A stretch of DNA of 5,376 nt from Cyanobacteriota bacterium (GCA_027483425.1 JAIXUR010000152.1:1-5376), one strand, 5' to 3'; counted from the stretch's first letter, positions 1-5,336 are shown. Made by a program: numbers and translations. Notes: a model not told the origin generated them from the letters alone.

Positions 1-259
1 CCCGCCGCTGGGCGAGCTGGTCGCGCACCCGCTGTACGCCCACTCGGGCCTGGCTCATTACCCGCGTATTTGCCGTGCTTTGCAAGAGGCGAGTGTAGGT
101 CACCTGGGCCTTCTCTAGCTCGTCTTTGGTTTCCCAGTATTGCCCCATGGCCAGCTTGAGCCAGGGGTCTTGGGGAGTCTTGTGCTGCCACTGCTTCAGC
201 AATTGGGCGGCCTGGGTAAATTGCTGCGCGCCCAGGGCTGCAGAGACAAGATCGTACAT
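1..259 (-). CDS. TPR-like helical repeat protein, N-terminal part (runs off the left edge)
   Basis: The minus strand is open from an ATG at 257-259 to the window edge, giving 86 residues; the C-terminus lies outside. The product begins MYDLVSAALGAQQF and is almost entirely helical. Two TPR-like helix pairs are visible: residues about 3-30, with the QQFTQAAQLLKQW pattern, and 33-60, with WLKLAMGQYWETKDELEKA. A Q/R-rich helix follows (about 66-86). TPR domains usually mediate protein-protein contacts, so a scaffold or assembly role is likely, but no partner can be named. An in-frame stop at 281-283 bounds the start, and this ATG is the only ATG in that interval. No Shine-Dalgarno sequence is visible. 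The gene diverges from the acetyltransferase gene. The coding pattern is clear; the repeat assignment is by eye and the function is unknown. Confidence 0.72.
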   Translation of the reverse strand, partial: MYDLVSAALGAQQFTQAAQLLKQWQHKTPQDPWLKLAMGQYWETKDELEKAQVTYTRLLQSTANTRVMSQARVGVQRVRDQLAQRR

Positions 260-535
260 GGCACGGTGGCAGAGAATGGTCTAGGGTTCGTTCTGTTGTA
301 TGACTTTAACACCAGGGCGAGGGTCAGCCTGGATGTCCGTTGCGGAACACCTGCGTAGGTTGCCCACCGTTGCCCAGCCGATTACCATCAGCCTAGGATC
401 ACGTCTTTAACCGTGGCATTTCCACCGCAGCAATCGCATCCAAAGGGATCGCATGAATACCACGCCCTAGGCTTCAAGGGGGATACCCAGCCCATAGCGC
501 CTAGAATAAAGCATAGTTCTTAGTCCCATCGCTCT
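260..535. other. divergent intergenic region, no gene seen
   Basis: This stretch separates the starts of the left TPR-like gene (minus) and the acetyltransferase gene (plus), so it should hold both promoters. An open frame on the plus strand crosses its left part but lies mostly antisense to the TPR-like gene and encodes no recognisable protein. I found no tRNA, repeat array or strong hairpin. The only promoter-like element is a weak TAGAAT at 502-507. Confidence 0.5.
502..507 (+). promoter_or_regulatory. possible -10 element of the acetyltransferase gene
   Basis: TAGAAT, close to the TATAAT consensus, lies 28 nt upstream of the ATG at 536, in a locally AT-richer stretch. No convincing -35 hexamer sits 16-18 nt further upstream. 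The placement suits a short leader, but a single hexamer is weak evidence. Confidence 0.2.
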
Positions 536-1108
536 ATGCCTGTTTCTCCTGGGTCACGACCTGATCCCCATTCTGTAACAGCCGTCGCCGTGCGGGAGAT
601 GACCATTGATGACGTGGCTCCGGTTTATCACCTTGGGGAACTGGTGTTTACCAGCGATCTTTATCCGACGCTGTACCGCACCTGGGATGAGTGGGAGGTG
701 ATTGGCCACTACAACACCGACCCCGAATATTGTCTGGTGGCTGAAGCCGAAGCGGGGGCGATCGCCGGGTTTGTGTTAGGCACGGTGATCAGCAAAGCCA
801 CCTGGGTCTATGGCTACATTATCTGGCTAGCGGTGAGTCCACAGTTTCAGCGGCGGGGCATTGCCGACAAACTGGTCGACAAGATTGTCGAACGGATGAT
901 TGAAGAGGGGGTGCGCTTTATGTTGGTCGACACTGACCCCGCCAATACCCCGGCGATTAAGTTTTTTCAGCGCAAGGGGTTTGGCAGTCCCCGTCGCCAT
1001 GTCTATCTATCCATGAATCTGAGCAAGCACGAAATCTATGGCCGGTTGATTTCCTACGAACGGGACAAGGCCGAGCGGGTGAAGCAGCGACGACCCAAAC
1101 GGCCCTAA
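536..1108 (+). CDS. GNAT family N-acetyltransferase
   Basis: This 190-residue protein has a complete GNAT fold. The first strand is near residues 16-22 (VAVREMTIDD). A central strand follows at about 66-84. The acetyl-CoA-binding motif A is at about 98-120: LAVSP, then QRRGIA at 105-110, matching the Q/R-x-x-G-x-G/A pyrophosphate loop. Motif B is at 131-149, with NTPAIKFF (N137) and the usual KGF turn. Members transfer the acetyl group of acetyl-CoA to an amine; some modify protein N-termini (RimI-like), others small molecules, and the substrate here cannot be read. The protein lacks a signal peptide and ends in a basic tail (RVKQRRPKRP). Start choice: ATG 536 is followed by a polar lead-in. 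The in-frame ATG at 599 (M22) would remove part of the first strand, so a start at or near 536 is preferred, although no clear ribosome binding site is seen. The 3' end overlaps the stop codon of the convergent GH10 gene. Confidence 0.92.
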   Translation: MPVSPGSRPDPHSVTAVAVREMTIDDVAPVYHLGELVFTSDLYPTLYRTWDEWEVIGHYNTDPEYCLVAEAEAGAIAGFVLGTVISKATWVYGYIIWLAVSPQFQRRGIADKLVDKIVERMIEEGVRFMLVDTDPANTPAIKFFQRKGFGSPRRHVYLSMNLSKHEIYGRLISYERDKAERVKQRRPKRP

Positions 1109-2679
1109 GGATTAATGCCCCAGGCTGTTTTGAGCCCCTGGAGCCGATAGTAGGCCGCCTTGGGCTGGTTCTCGCGGTTGAGTAGGCCGCCGAAGGGCCA
1201 GAAGGTGGCCTGATCCGACAGATCCCACCAGCTAACGGCTTTGATTTCCGGTTTGCTGTAGGCCAGGGTGTAGACCTGCTCGACCCAGTCGGCCTGAATG
1301 GCTTCGCTCCAGGGGGCGTGCCAGAGGCCACGGGCCTCCCCTAGCTGAGAGTTTTCGTCGATACCGGTGCTGGATGAAACCGCCATTTCGGTAATGTGGA
1401 CGGGTTTGCCCAGGGCAGTGAGGCGATCGAGCATGCGATCGATCTCGAACATGTCTTGGTCGGGGTAGTAGAGCTGTAGGCCAATAATTTCAAAGTCGAT
1501 GGCGGCGGCCAGACAGGCTTTGAGGTACTGCAGCGGGCTGCGCTGGGGTGGGCCGTAGATGGCGACGTTGCGCGCCCATAGGCAGCAACTATTGACGACC
1601 CGCTGCACCGCTGGGTAGCCCTCCTTGGCGGCCTCGCAGGCCAGGCGAGTCAGGTCGAGAAACTGCTCCTGGTCGTAGTCGAGTTCATTGCCCCAGGGCA
1701 CGCCGTGGGCTTCGTTGATGACATCGTAGGTGGGGATGCGGCTGCCATAGCGCCGCGTGATCTCGATAATCCGCTGGTGTAGGGCCGCTTTGACCTGCTC
1801 GTAGGGCAGGGGGCGCACCCAGCCAGGCACGCTAATGTCGTGGAACCACACCAGGGGGTGCCCCTTGGGGGCAATGCCCGCCTGCTGGAGCCAGGCCACC
1901 TGAACATCGACCCCGGCGTAGTTGAGCTGGCCGGGCTCAGGCTCAAAGGGCTGCCAGTAGAAGGGTACGGTGGCGGTGGTAAACAGGGCCTGGAAGTGGC
2001 GATCGTAGTCGATCCCTAAAGCAGGATGACCAAAGGCATTGCAGCCCAGCTTGAAGCCTTGGCGCGATGGGGTGCGCGCGATGCGCTGGCGGGCGCGGCT
2101 AAGGGCGGCCTCCTCCCCGGCCCAGAGGCCTTCCACCAGGGCATTGTTCCAGAGGGAAATTTGGGTGGGTAGATCGGGGGCCTGGTCGGCCTGGGTCAGC
2201 CAGGCTTGGGCGCGCTGGAGGCGATCGCGAATGCCCTGGGGTATGCCGTAGCCCTGGTGTTGCCAGCGATCGCAGGTGGTGGTGACGCGGTAGAGGCGAT
2301 CGCGGGCAAACGCCCCGTTCAGCACCAGGGGAAAATCCGTGGGCCCAAAGCCGCGCCCCTGGTTGTCGGCGTAGAGGGTGATATCGCCAAAGCCCGCCAC
2401 GGGAAGCTGAAGGGCCACGGCAAAGGGCGTGATGGGCGGCGGCTGGGAGGTGAGCAGGCCGTCTTCAACGGTGCGATCGGGATGGAGGATAGGTTCCTCG
2501 TTGAGATCCAGGAAGTAAAGCCGGTTGAGTTCAAATTGGGGCAGCGGATCGCCGTTGGGCAGGTAGGCGCGCAGGATGAGCGGTGGGGGGCTGGCCAGGA
2601 CTGTGCCTGGGACATGGCCCAAGCCTGTAGCCGCCAGGGCCGTGGTGGTGGTGTAGCGCAGGAAAGGGCGACGTTTCAT
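1105..2679 (-). CDS. GH10 endo-1,4-beta-xylanase-like glycoside hydrolase, Tat-exported
   Basis: This 524-residue protein begins with a twin-arginine signal, KRRPFLRYT at 2-10, followed by an alanine-rich hydrophobic stretch and a likely cleavage site after VLA at 27-29. It should therefore be exported folded to the periplasm or beyond. Residues about 31-200 form an accessory region, beta-rich then helical, that I do not recognise. The GH10 barrel covers about 205-520: FEPEPGQLNY at 245-254, GHPLVW at 273-278, acid/base E323 in DVINEAHG, GLQLYYP at 400-406, nucleophile E431 in VHITEMAV, and SWWDLSD at 483-489. GH10 enzymes cleave internal beta-1,4 bonds of xylan with retention. Unusually, the canonical His (GxQxH) is Y404, the Asp two residues after the nucleophile is A433, and the ENxMKW-like motif is replaced near 238-244, so the substrate may not be plain xylan. 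The gene starts 4 nt after the preceding nuclease-fold gene, without a clear Shine-Dalgarno sequence, and is probably translationally coupled to it. Confidence 0.9.
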   Translation of the reverse strand: MKRRPFLRYTTTTALAATGLGHVPGTVLASPPPLILRAYLPNGDPLPQFELNRLYFLDLNEEPILHPDRTVEDGLLTSQPPPITPFAVALQLPVAGFGDITLYADNQGRGFGPTDFPLVLNGAFARDRLYRVTTTCDRWQHQGYGIPQGIRDRLQRAQAWLTQADQAPDLPTQISLWNNALVEGLWAGEEAALSRARQRIARTPSRQGFKLGCNAFGHPALGIDYDRHFQALFTTATVPFYWQPFEPEPGQLNYAGVDVQVAWLQQAGIAPKGHPLVWFHDISVPGWVRPLPYEQVKAALHQRIIEITRRYGSRIPTYDVINEAHGVPWGNELDYDQEQFLDLTRLACEAAKEGYPAVQRVVNSCCLWARNVAIYGPPQRSPLQYLKACLAAAIDFEIIGLQLYYPDQDMFEIDRMLDRLTALGKPVHITEMAVSSSTGIDENSQLGEARGLWHAPWSEAIQADWVEQVYTLAYSKPEIKAVSWWDLSDQATFWPFGGLLNRENQPKAAYYRLQGLKTAWGINP

Positions 2680-2683
2680 GTCA

Positions 2684-3307
2684 CTAAATCGCTTGACCCA
2701 TGCGCTTCAAGATTTGCAGAATTCCGTAGAGTTCCTGGTTAGAGGTCAATGCTGCAAACCCCCTCGAAACGTTGTATCGACCGCCCGCACTGGCTTCTAG
2801 CTTTACAAAGGCCGAGTCATCCCCGTTGGTCATCAATGCAAAGCGGGCTTTTTCAGGATTGGGAGATGCCATCAAGTAGGCTAGGGTCTGAGGTAGGGCA
2901 GACCATACCGAAATCGCTGTCTTCTTTGATTCGAGCACCACGACCCAAAACTGATCTTTTAAGACCAACACGTCCAGTCGCCCCTGCAAAACCTCCTCAG
3001 GGTCTCGCAGGGTAAGCTGGACAGATGCTTCGGCTTTGATTCTAAAGGGCGGGTCGTAGAACCCGGCTAGGGTCAGCAGGGGAGAGGCAAAAAGCAGCAA
3101 CACTGTGCTTTCGAGTAGATGTCCCTGGGCCCGCTGGTACAAATAGCGCCGCCTCAGATCGACTAAACCCGCTTTTTCAGTGTCACTTAGGCTGGGCAAG
3201 TCGGTGCTCCACTCCACAAAAAACGATTCGTCTTCGGTGCGGGTTAACTGGAACCGCTGTTCTGCCTCTGCCAGGGTTGTAATCGCCTCTGTGATAGCAA
3301 CTGCCAC
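2684..3307 (-). CDS. PD-(D/E)XK nuclease-fold protein (HsdR N-terminal-like)
   Basis: This 207-residue protein has the layout of a PD-(D/E)XK nuclease. A conserved-looking helical Glu is at 65 (HLLESTVLLL). D112 ends one strand (GRLDVLV), E126-x-K128 lie in the next (VVVLESKKT), and a helix carries Q140-x3-Y144 (QTLAY), the QxxxY motif known from RecB-type and type I restriction HsdR domains. Small cyanobacterial proteins of this kind are often annotated as type I restriction subunit R, but there is no helicase domain here and no hsdM or hsdS in the window, so a restriction function is not shown. The start is GTG at 3305-3307: the frame closes upstream at a TAG (3320-3322) and contains no ATG in between. 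The gene ends with TAG followed directly by an in-frame TGA, 4 nt before the GH10 gene. All metal-binding residues look intact, so it is probably an active Mg-dependent nuclease or a DNA-binding relative. Confidence 0.8.
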   Translation of the reverse strand: MAVAITEAITTLAEAEQRFQLTRTEDESFFVEWSTDLPSLSDTEKAGLVDLRRRYLYQRAQGHLLESTVLLLFASPLLTLAGFYDPPFRIKAEASVQLTLRDPEEVLQGRLDVLVLKDQFWVVVLESKKTAISVWSALPQTLAYLMASPNPEKARFALMTNGDDSAFVKLEASAGGRYNVSRGFAALTSNQELYGILQILKRMGQAI

Positions 3308-3332
3308 GGCTGATACCCACTACGATGCTTTT

Positions 3333-3338
3333 ATTTTA
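3333..3338 (-). promoter_or_regulatory. possible internal -10 element for the nuclease-GH10 gene pair
   Basis: Read on the minus strand this is TAAAAT, within the AT-rich run TAAAATAAAAG in an otherwise GC-rich locus. It lies 25 nt upstream of the GTG start at 3307. No TTGACA-like -35 is present at the expected distance. Instead a perfect palindrome (3359-3368) occupies or borders that position, with a second one just beyond it (3370-3381). This arrangement would suit a regulator-dependent promoter. It is inferred from sequence alone. Confidence 0.33.
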
Positions 3339-3358
3339 CGGGCCTATGGACGATGGAG

Positions 3359-3368
3359 CGCCTAGGCG
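3359..3368. repeat. perfect 10-bp palindrome CGCCTAGGCG
   Basis: CGCCTAGGCG reads the same on both strands with no spacer. It lies between the small DUF4926-like gene and the nuclease-fold gene, about 20 nt upstream of the TAAAAT element. It is separated by one base from a second palindrome. It could bind a dimeric regulator; with no loop it is unlikely to act as a hairpin. Confidence 0.5.
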
Positions 3369-3369
3369 G

Positions 3370-3381
3370 CTGTCATGACAG
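3370..3381. repeat. perfect 12-bp palindrome CTGTCATGACAG
   Basis: CTGTCATGACAG is a perfect dyad ending 2 nt from the stop codon of the small DUF4926-like gene (TGA, 3384-3386). Together with the palindrome at 3359-3368 it forms a 23-bp block with two dyad centres 12 bp apart. That layout is typical of operators bound side by side, but no regulator gene is present to confirm it. Confidence 0.5.
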
Positions 3382-3383
3382 GT

Positions 3384-3533
3384 TCATGGAACAGTAGCAT
3401 CAGCTTTACTGTCAAAGCCCGTGAGGACGATACCCACCTGACCTCGGCGCAGCAAAATGGGGGCCTGAGTCTCTGGATGGCGGGCGGGGAGATCTTCTAT
3501 AAGGGCAACAATGTCGTATTCATGGATAGTCAT
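3384..3533 (-). CDS. small DUF4926-like protein, probably truncated
   Basis: The ATG at 3531-3533 opens a 49-codon frame ending at TGA 3384-3386. The product starts MTIHEYDIVALIEDLPARH and continues with LLRRGQVGIVLTGFD (about 28-42). The pattern of a polar N-terminus, D-x-V-A-L, D-L/V-P, then R/K-G-Q-x-G-x-V resembles the first half of DUF4926 proteins, small beta-barrel-like proteins common in cyanobacteria. Those usually run to roughly 70-90 residues and continue with an E-V-E-F strand and a Y-A-x-x-x-L segment. That half is absent here, and I could not find it in any frame before 3307. Expression is well supported: a near-perfect Shine-Dalgarno AGGAGG sits 6 nt before the ATG. The gene starts 19 nt after the GH1 stop codon, so it should share its transcript. 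The family assignment is from memory of the pattern, and no function is established. Confidence 0.6.
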   Translation of the reverse strand: MTIHEYDIVALIEDLPARHPETQAPILLRRGQVGIVLTGFDSKADATVP

Positions 3534-3539
3534 CTTCAA

Positions 3540-3545
3540 CCTCCT
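3540..3545 (-). promoter_or_regulatory. Shine-Dalgarno sequence AGGAGG of the small gene
   Basis: On the minus strand AGGAGG is followed by six bases and the ATG at 3533. It is the best ribosome binding site in the window; neither the GH10 nor the acetyltransferase gene has a comparable one. This is the main reason to accept the 49-codon frame as translated. Confidence 0.75.
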
Positions 3546-3552
3546 ATTGAGC

Positions 3553-4917
3553 TTACACCACTCGATTTTCTTCTACGCAGCGGGCATACCAGCGGTAACT
3601 GGCTTTGGGGGTGCGCTGCTGGGTGGCGTAGTCCACGTAGGTGATACCAAAGCGGCGATCGTAGCCGTAGGCCCACTCAAAGTTATCTAAAAAGCTCCAC
3701 AGAAAATAGCCCATCAGCGGGTAGCCCTCTTGCACAGCGCGGTGGGCCGATCGCAGATACTGTTGCAGGTACTGAATGCGGTCTAAATCCAGCACTTCCC
3801 CAGTGGGTGTCGGCTGATCTTGGGCCGCGCAGCCGTTTTCGCTGATGAACACCCGGAGCTCAGGCCGGTGGAGAGTATCGCTGATGTGGCGCACCCCCCA
3901 GTAGAGGCTGTCCGGCACCAGGTGTAGCCAGGGCATGTGCAGGCGCGGGTAGCCCTGGGGAAAGGGTAGGCTTTCGAAGCCTCGGGCATTGTCAGCCGCC
4001 CGCACATAGACCCCGGTGTAGACGTTAAAGCCGAGGGCATCCAGCGGCTGATGGATGATGGCTAGGTCGCCGGGCTGAATGTCGGGGGCGTTTTCGCCCA
4101 GATCGGCTAAAAGCTGAGAACTATACTCACCGGTCAGCGCCGGGTAGAGAATGCCGCCGTTGGTGCCGGTCAGGGGAAAGGCCGCCTGGGCCGCCGCGAT
4201 ATCCGCTGGGGTATCCGTCAGCGGGACAGTGGCGAGGTAGTTGTCAACCAGGGCCACCTGGCAGGGCTGGGGCGAGTGGGCACGAATGGCCTGGCAGCCC
4301 AGACCATGGGCCAGCAGGGCGTGGTGGGAGGTCTGCCAGACCTCCTGGGCGGTTTTGACCACGGTGCCGGGGGCCATTTCGGGCACCTGGTTGACCCCAT
4401 AGCCTATGTGGGTAAAGCAAAAGATCTCATTCAGGGTCATCCACTGGGTGACGCGATCGCCCAAATGCGCCACCACCACCGCCGCGTAGTCAGCAAAATC
4501 CTGGGCCATCTGGCGGCTGCGCCACGACCCGTACAGAGTCTCCAGCGCCTGGGGGCTATCCCAATGAAACAGAGTGGCATGGGGGGTAATGCCAAACTCC
4601 AGCAGGGTGTCGACCAGTTTGCTGTAGAACGCTAAACCAGCGGGGTTCACGTTCCCTCGGCCCTCGGGCATAATCCTCGGCCAGGAGAGGCTAAAGCGGT
4701 AGTGGCGCACCCCCAGGTCAGCCATCAGGGCAATGTCGGTGCGAAAGCGGTGGACATGATCGCAGGCGATCGCTCCCGTATCGCCATTCAGCACCCGCCC
4801 TGGGGTCTGGCTGAAGGCATCCCATACGCTGGGGCCTCGGGCCTCGGTGGCCCCCTCAATTTGGTAAGCCGAGGTGGCAACCCCCCACTGAAACCCCGGC
4901 GGCAATGCGTAGACCAT
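3553..4917 (-). CDS. GH1 beta-glucosidase-type glycoside hydrolase
   Basis: From the ATG at 4915-4917 this is a 454-residue protein, the normal length for a single-domain GH1 enzyme. The N-terminal signature FQWGVATSAYQIEGA is at 9-23 (Q19 in the -1 subsite), FHWD at 117-120, and the acid/base E164 in TLNEIF. GFNVYT at 296-301 keeps Asn and Tyr, the nucleophile is E360 in ISENG, and the C-terminal WSFLDNFEWAYGYDRRFG is at 407-424 (E414 and W415 contact the sugar). GH1 enzymes release terminal beta-linked glucose, galactose or related sugars with retention. The usual T-x-N-E-P has Ile in place of Pro. The frame is open up to 5052, but the extra 45 residues are basic and proline-rich and are unlike GH1, so the ATG at 4917, preceded by a GAAGGGAA stretch, is the better start. 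No signal peptide is seen, so it should be cytoplasmic. It heads the minus-strand cluster. The exact substrate cannot be read. Confidence 0.94.
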   Translation of the reverse strand: MVYALPPGFQWGVATSAYQIEGATEARGPSVWDAFSQTPGRVLNGDTGAIACDHVHRFRTDIALMADLGVRHYRFSLSWPRIMPEGRGNVNPAGLAFYSKLVDTLLEFGITPHATLFHWDSPQALETLYGSWRSRQMAQDFADYAAVVVAHLGDRVTQWMTLNEIFCFTHIGYGVNQVPEMAPGTVVKTAQEVWQTSHHALLAHGLGCQAIRAHSPQPCQVALVDNYLATVPLTDTPADIAAAQAAFPLTGTNGGILYPALTGEYSSQLLADLGENAPDIQPGDLAIIHQPLDALGFNVYTGVYVRAADNARGFESLPFPQGYPRLHMPWLHLVPDSLYWGVRHISDTLHRPELRVFISENGCAAQDQPTPTGEVLDLDRIQYLQQYLRSAHRAVQEGYPLMGYFLWSFLDNFEWAYGYDRRFGITYVDYATQQRTPKASYRWYARCVEENRVV

Positions 4918-4948
4918 GGCGGTGTTATTCCCTTCAGGCACTTTTTTA

Positions 4949-4967
4949 GGTGGCGGCTTAGACCACC
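4949..4967. repeat. short inverted repeat in the GH1 leader
   Basis: GGTGG and CCACC are separated by 9 nt, 32-50 nt upstream of the GH1 start codon. On the minus strand the repeat would form a 5-bp GC-rich stem in the mRNA leader, followed by an A-run (TAAAAAAG) and then the ribosome binding region. It may be incidental. Confidence 0.25.
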
Positions 4968-5080
4968 CAACATAGGTTAGCGTTAGGATCGAGCCCGCCG
5001 CCCGCCGCCGCCCGCATTGGGTATCTTCCGATGTGATCAAGCCCTGTAGCAAGCGATCGCACCCCTGGATATCGCTACCC

Positions 5081-5115
5081 CAGTAGTCCGACCTGAAGGC
5101 CCAGCCCCACTACTG
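5081..5115. repeat. imperfect inverted repeat CAGTAGT / ACTACTG
   Basis: CAGTAGT (5081-5087) is complementary to ACTACTG (5109-5115) with a 21-nt spacer. It interleaves with a second pair, CTGAAGG (5093-5099) and CCTTCAG (5140-5146). The two pairs cross, so they could not form as two simple nested hairpins; they would be alternatives or a pseudoknot. The arms are short and chance is possible. Confidence 0.25.
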
Positions 5116-5132
5116 CTACGGGGTCTGCATCC

Positions 5133-5336
5133 TCAACATCCTTCAGTGTTCGCACAACTGCTCAATAATCTCAAATCCTGGGAATACTTGACCTGTTTGC
5201 TCGACAGCGAACAGGTCAAAGGGGTTAACCCCTTCGCATCCAGCCAGTCCCGCAGGGTTACGCTCTCTGCCTCTTCACCCGCCGGGAGCGGGATCGAATC
5301 AACGCATCCTACCCAGCAAGCGGTATGACGCTCCAT
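5133..5336 (-). CDS. doubtful small ORF, 67 codons
   Basis: The frame starts at ATG 5334-5336 and encodes a product with the acceptable-looking middle segment VTLRDWLDAKGLTPLTC. Third-position GC is fairly high there, in keeping with the genes nearby. An AGAGGA lies upstream at 5353-5358, but its 16-nt spacing is too long for a normal ribosome binding site. The frame contains the 13-bp stem and the 16-bp palindrome, which suggests a structured non-coding sequence, and the opposite strand is open over the same interval. I do not recognise the product. It is listed only because the evidence does not exclude it, or a decayed gene fragment. Confidence 0.18.
   Translation of the reverse strand: MERHTACWVGCVDSIPLPAGEEAESVTLRDWLDAKGLTPLTCSLSSKQVKYSQDLRLLSSCANTEGC
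5188..5219. repeat. strong stem-loop, 13-bp stem with 6-nt loop
   Basis: Bases 5188-5200 pair with 5207-5219 along their full length with a single G-T wobble, leaving the loop TCGACA (5201-5206). The arms begin TTGACCTGTT and end AACAGGTCAA. There is no T-run directly after it on either strand, so it is not a standard intrinsic terminator. It abuts the 16-bp palindrome at 5219-5234. Confidence 0.65.
5219..5234. repeat. perfect 16-bp palindrome AAGGGGTTAACCCCTT
   Basis: AAGGGGTTAACCCCTT is a perfect, spacerless dyad. It shares its first base with the last base of the preceding stem-loop. A dyad of this length could be a site for a dimeric DNA-binding protein or part of a dispersed palindromic repeat. 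Nothing else in the window repeats it. Confidence 0.65.
5278..5292. repeat. small hairpin CCCGC / GCGGG
   Basis: CCCGC (5278-5282) pairs with GCGGG (5288-5292) around a 5-nt loop, CGGGA. It is the third hairpin-forming element within about 105 bp. The stem is short, and in GC-rich sequence such a stem may be fortuitous. Confidence 0.3.

Noticed and set aside
140..358. 72-codon plus-strand open frame
   Set aside because: More than half is antisense to the TPR-like coding sequence, which has a better amino-acid pattern; no ribosome binding site or motif supports it.
957..1331. 124-codon minus-strand open frame bridging the acetyltransferase and GH10 3' ends
   Set aside because: It is out of frame with GH10 and antisense to the acetyltransferase, both well supported; the product is a Pro/Arg/Ser-rich shadow.
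2206..2742. 178-codon open frame on the plus strand
   Set aside because: It lies antisense to the GH10 gene, which has clear domain motifs. Its translation has no recognisable motif and reflects high third-position GC of the real gene.
4276..4635. 119-codon open frame on the plus strand
   Set aside because: It is antisense to the GH1 catalytic domain and its product is a glycine- and histidine-rich shadow with no family resemblance.
4993..5015. CCCGCCG-type run as a tandem repeat array
   Set aside because: The units are irregular and only about 23 bp in all; this is low-complexity GC-rich sequence rather than an organised repeat.
4918..5052. N-terminal extension of the GH1 frame to an ATG at 5052
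   Set aside because: The 45 extra residues are arginine- and proline-rich, have no GH1 or signal-peptide character, and translate the CCCGCCG-type run; the GH1 signature begins just after the ATG at 4917 and gives the standard family length.
5240..5320. tRNA-like stretch around GGATCGAATC
   Set aside because: It vaguely resembles a T-loop, but the flanking bases do not form a 5-bp T-stem, and no acceptor, D or anticodon arms can be drawn on either strand.
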